From NCBI GenBank assembly GCA_938008575.1, contig CALLKB010000109.1, forward strand, positions 1-8,429: a DNA stretch of 8,429 nt, read 5' to 3'. Made by a program: the position numbers and the translations under genes. Numbering within the stretch: the first letter of the stretch is position 1; every line of letters starts with the position of its first letter. The notes beneath the pieces are model-generated. The model worked only from the letters and a program-made list of their open reading frames with translations. It was not told where the DNA came from and did no database searches. The stretch is from an uncultured Cytophagaceae bacterium. Lineage in GTDB: Bacteria; Bacteroidota; Bacteroidia; Cytophagales; Spirosomataceae. Shown one piece after another: positions 6,209 through 8,429 of the stretch.

Positions 6209-7552
6209 ATGTTTAAAAAAATACTAATTGCAAACCGTGGAGAAATTGCCTTGCGCATCATCCGTACTTGCAAGGAAATGGGAATAAAAACCGTCGCTGT
6301 TTACTCTACGGCTGACCGGGAAAGTTTACACGTGCGCTTTGCGGACGAGGCCGTATGTATCGGACCGCCGCCAAGCCGTGATTCTTATTTGAGCATTCCA
6401 GCTTTAATTTCAGCTGCAGAAGTAACTGGCGCGGATGCTATCCACCCAGGTTACGGTTTCCTTTCAGAAAATGCAGAATTTTCACGCATCTGTTCAGAAC
6501 ACAGCATCAAGTTTATTGGCGCATCGGCTGAAATGATCAACCAAATGGGTGACAAAGCTACTGCCAAAGATACCATGAAGAAAGCAGGCGTTCCTGTTAT
6601 CCCGGGTTCAGACGGTTTGCTAGACACGGTTGAAGAAGCCATTGAATTAGCCAAAACAATTGTATATCCTGTTATCATCAAGGCAACTGCCGGCGGTGGG
6701 GGACGTGGTATGCGTATCATCCGCGAGGAATCTGAATTCCGTAAATTATGGGATGATGCCAAAATGGAAGCAGCAGCGGCATTTGGCAACGATGGCATGT
6801 ACATGGAGAAATATGTAGAAGAGCCTCGTCATATTGAGATTCAAGTCGTAGGAGATAAGTTTGGTAAAGTATGTCACCTTTCTGAGCGTGATTGTTCAAT
6901 CCAACGTCGTCACCAAAAGTTGTGTGAGGAAACGCCATCACCGGCATTGACCGACGAGCTTCGTAGAAAAATGGGCGAAGCAGCAATTGCTGGCGCAACA
7001 GCGATCGGATATGAAGGAGCTGGAACGATTGAGTTTTTGGTAGACAAAAACGGAGACTTCTACTTCATGGAAATGAATACACGTATTCAAGTAGAGCATC
7101 CGATTACTGAAGAAGTAACGGATTTCGATTTGATCAAGGAGCAAATAAAAGTAGCAGCTGGAATCGCGATTTCAGGTCAAAACTACTTCCCGAAATTATA
7201 TGCCTTAGAGTGTCGGATTAACGCGGAAGATCCAGCACATGGATTCCGTCCATCACCGGGTAAAATTACCAACTTACACCTTCCGGGTGGACACGGTGTC
7301 AGAATTGACTCGCACGTATATTCGGGATATACAATCCCACCGAATTACGATTCGATGATTGCGAAGGTAATCGTGAGTGGCCAAAGCCGCGAAGAGGTTT
7401 TACTTCGTATGAAGCGTGCCCTTCAAGAATTCGTGATTGAAGGGGTAAAAACGACTATACCTTTCCACATTAAGTTGATGGATGACCCTGGTTTTCAATC
7501 AGGTAAGTTCACAACGGCCTTCATGGAGACATTTGACATGAGTGGAATTTAG
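6209..7552 (+). CDS. accC: Biotin carboxylase subunit of acetyl-CoA carboxylase
   Basis: AccC carboxylates the biotin of AccB using ATP and bicarbonate. From ATG 6209 it has 447 residues (Escherichia coli AccC 449) and begins [17 protein letters not shown], the conserved N terminus. Visible sites are Lys158 with the ATP-grasp glycine loop GGGGRGM (162-168), RRHQK ending at Lys237, Glu275 in GTIEF, and [10 protein letters not shown] with Glu288, Asn290, Arg292 and Glu296, which agree with the known metal, ATP and catalytic residues. The frame is open back to ATG 6152, two bases after accB, but those 19 extra residues are unlike the family and 6209 is preferred. A PPP tripeptide lies at 53-55, a possible EF-P-dependent site. 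A strong terminator follows 21 bases after the stop. Confidence 0.98.
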   Translation: MFKKILIANRGEIALRIIRTCKEMGIKTVAVYSTADRESLHVRFADEAVCIGPPPSRDSYLSIPALISAAEVTGADAIHPGYGFLSENAEFSRICSEHSIKFIGASAEMINQMGDKATAKDTMKKAGVPVIPGSDGLLDTVEEAIELAKTIVYPVIIKATAGGGGRGMRIIREESEFRKLWDDAKMEAAAAFGNDGMYMEKYVEEPRHIEIQVVGDKFGKVCHLSERDCSIQRRHQKLCEETPSPALTDELRRKMGEAAIAGATAIGYEGAGTIEFLVDKNGDFYFMEMNTRIQVEHPITEEVTDFDLIKEQIKVAAGIAISGQNYFPKLYALECRINAEDPAHGFRPSPGKITNLHLPGGHGVRIDSHVYSGYTIPPNYDSMIAKVIVSGQSREEVLLRMKRALQEFVIEGVKTTIPFHIKLMDDPGFQSGKFTTAFMETFDMSGI

Positions 7553-7573
7553 GATAAAAAGTGTGTTTAAAGG

Positions 7574-7597
7574 AAGGAGGCCAAGGCCTCCTTTTTT
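7574..7597 (+). terminator. Rho-independent terminator after accC
   Basis: AAGGAGGC (7574-7581), loop CAAG, GCCTCCTT (7586-7593) form an 8-bp perfect GC-rich stem, and the T-run covers 7592-7597. It begins 21 bases after the accC stop and is the only clear intrinsic terminator in the window. It closes the seven-gene cluster and separates it from rplM. Confidence 0.93.
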
Positions 7598-7622
7598 ATT
7601 GCCAAATATTTTCCATTAGGTA

Positions 7623-7653
7623 TTGCATATTAGTTCTTGATTTTCTAAATTTG
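7623..7653 (+). promoter_or_regulatory. Promoter of rplM-rpsI
   Basis: TTG at 7623-7625, a 20-base spacer and TAAATTTG at 7646-7653 match the Bacteroidota primary-sigma consensus. Transcription should begin near 7660, giving a leader of about 110 bases. The -7 region and what follows (CTAAATTTGCACTCC, 7645-7659) matches the promoter of the DUF177-rpmF cluster at 13 of 15 bases. Confidence 0.75.
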
Positions 7654-7659
7654 CACTCC

Positions 7660-7769
7660 CATTTTTCGATTGAATGCCCGTTTGAAAGATAAAATAGGTC
7701 ATAATCAAATCCTTAAGACAAATTCCGTGGTCTTGGTGGAAATGATTCAACAGTTAAACATTATTAATA
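7660..7769 (+). promoter_or_regulatory. rplM leader with possible pseudoknot
   Basis: This untranslated leader is long for its surroundings. AAGAC (7715-7719) can pair with GTCTT (7730-7734), and TTCC (7723-7726) with GGAA (7738-7741); the two pairings interlock as an H-type pseudoknot or could exclude each other as alternative hairpins. A weaker stem GTTTGA/TCAAAT (7680-7685, 7705-7710) lies before it. Ribosomal protein leaders often bind the encoded protein for feedback, and an L13 leader is known in Firmicutes; whether this is such an element is inference. Confidence 0.33.
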
Positions 7770-8213
7770 GTGGATACTTTAAGTTACAAAACGATCTCTG
7801 CCAATAAAGCTACAGTTCAAAAGGACTGGGTGGTAGTAGACGCAGAAAACCAAATTTTAGGTCGTCTTTGCTCTGAAATCGCGAAAATCATTCGTGGTAA
7901 GCACAAGGCTTCATACACACCGCACGTAGATTGTGGAGATCAAGTGATCGTCATCAATGCGGACAAAGTTCGTTTGACAGGTAAGAAAATGACTGACAAG
8001 GTTTACATCCGTCACACGGGGTATCCAGGTGGTCAACGTTTTGCTACGCCACGTGAGGTTTTAGCTAAAAACCCAAGAGGTGTTGTCGAAGCAGCCGTAA
8101 AAGGTATGTTGCCTAAAAATCGTTTAGGACGTGCTTTATTCAACAACTTATTTGTATATGCAGGATCTGAGCATCCACATGCAGCACAACAACCTAAAGA
8201 AATCAAGTTTTAA
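7770..8213 (+). CDS. rplM: 50S ribosomal protein L13 (uL13), GTG start
   Basis: L13 is an early-assembly protein of the large ribosomal subunit. The 147-residue protein starts at GTG 7770 and reads [25 protein letters not shown], the N terminus usual in Bacteroidota, so the GTG is well supported. Conserved parts are [17 protein letters not shown] (30-46), YTPHVDCGD (49-57), LTGKK (69-73), HTGYPGG (82-88) and the L13 signature [13 protein letters not shown] at 109-121. rpsI follows after 11 bases, the near-universal L13-S9 pair. No Shine-Dalgarno site is present; the bases before the start are A/T-rich. Confidence 0.98.
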   Translation: MDTLSYKTISANKATVQKDWVVVDAENQILGRLCSEIAKIIRGKHKASYTPHVDCGDQVIVINADKVRLTGKKMTDKVYIRHTGYPGGQRFATPREVLAKNPRGVVEAAVKGMLPKNRLGRALFNNLFVYAGSEHPHAAQQPKEIKF

Positions 8214-8224
8214 CGGACATTACA

Positions 8225-8429
8225 ATGGCAGAAATAACAAGTAAAATCGGAAGAAGAAAGACAGCTATTGCTCGTATTTCAATGACTCCTGGTAAAGGCC
8301 AAATCAAAATTAATGGCCGTACATTGACTGATTACTTCCCATCTGAAATTCTTCAGATTGTTGTAAATCAGCCATTCGCTTTAACGAACACAGTAGGTTC
8401 ATTTGATGTAACAGCTAACGTAGATGGCG
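8225..8429 (+). CDS. rpsI: 30S ribosomal protein S9 (uS9), partial (3' end beyond right edge)
   Basis: The first 68 codons are present. The protein begins MAEITSKIGRRKTAIARI, with the S9 motif GRRK-(T/A)-x-(I/V)-AR at 9-17, followed by GKGQIKINGRTLTDYFPSEI, which matches the family. S9 sits in the small-subunit head, and its C-terminal tail, missing here, reaches the P-site tRNA. It is 11 bases after rplM and shares its promoter. Nothing unusual is seen in the visible part. Confidence 0.97.
   Translation, partial: MAEITSKIGRRKTAIARISMTPGKGQIKINGRTLTDYFPSEILQIVVNQPFALTNTVGSFDVTANVDG

Noticed and set aside
6451..6804. Open frame of 117 codons on the minus strand inside accC
   Set aside because: It is antisense to highly conserved accC, has no recognisable domain, and shows no promoter; the same holds for shorter antisense frames in plsX, fabH and accB.
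7574..7580. AAGGAGG resembling a strong Shine-Dalgarno site
   Set aside because: It is the left arm of the accC terminator, no start codon with an open frame follows, and the other genes here have no Shine-Dalgarno sites.

Overview
The window reads as chromosomal DNA of a Bacteroidota bacterium, perhaps of the Cytophagia; genus cannot be told. The evidence is: Bacteroidota-type promoters (TTG, about 20 bases, TAnnTTTG), A-rich leaders without Shine-Dalgarno sites, an L13 that begins MDTLSYKT from a GTG codon, and the gene order DUF177-rpmF-plsX-fabH-efp-accB-accC.

Layout. On the minus strand (1-2114) lies a two-gene envelope unit: a PAP2 lipid phosphatase followed, with a 20-base overlap, by a family GT39 membrane glycosyltransferase that runs off the left edge. 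A region of about 100 bases (2115-2215) holds apparently overlapping divergent promoters. On the plus strand (2216-7552) lies a compact seven-gene run: DUF177/YceD protein, ribosomal protein L32, PlsX, FabH, elongation factor P, biotin carboxyl carrier protein and biotin carboxylase. It ends at a strong intrinsic terminator (7574-7597). A second, independent unit follows: promoter, leader of about 110 bases, rplM (L13) and the first 68 codons of rpsI (S9), cut by the right edge.

How the genes work together. AccB and AccC form the biotin half of acetyl-CoA carboxylase, which makes malonyl-CoA; FabH starts fatty acid elongation; PlsX makes the acyl-phosphate used to start phospholipid synthesis. 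DUF177, L32 and EF-P serve ribosome assembly and translation. The cluster therefore joins membrane lipid initiation to translation on what may be one transcript, with possible internal promoters before plsX and accB. L13-S9 is a classic ribosomal operon.

These genes are conserved and intact, and I see no mobile element, CRISPR array, tRNA, defence system or clear new system. The points worth a second look are small: two over-extended start codons, a pseudoknot-like element before rplM, overlapping divergent promoters, an EF-P with a PGKGP loop next to an AccC carrying PPP, and a cysteine-free L32.
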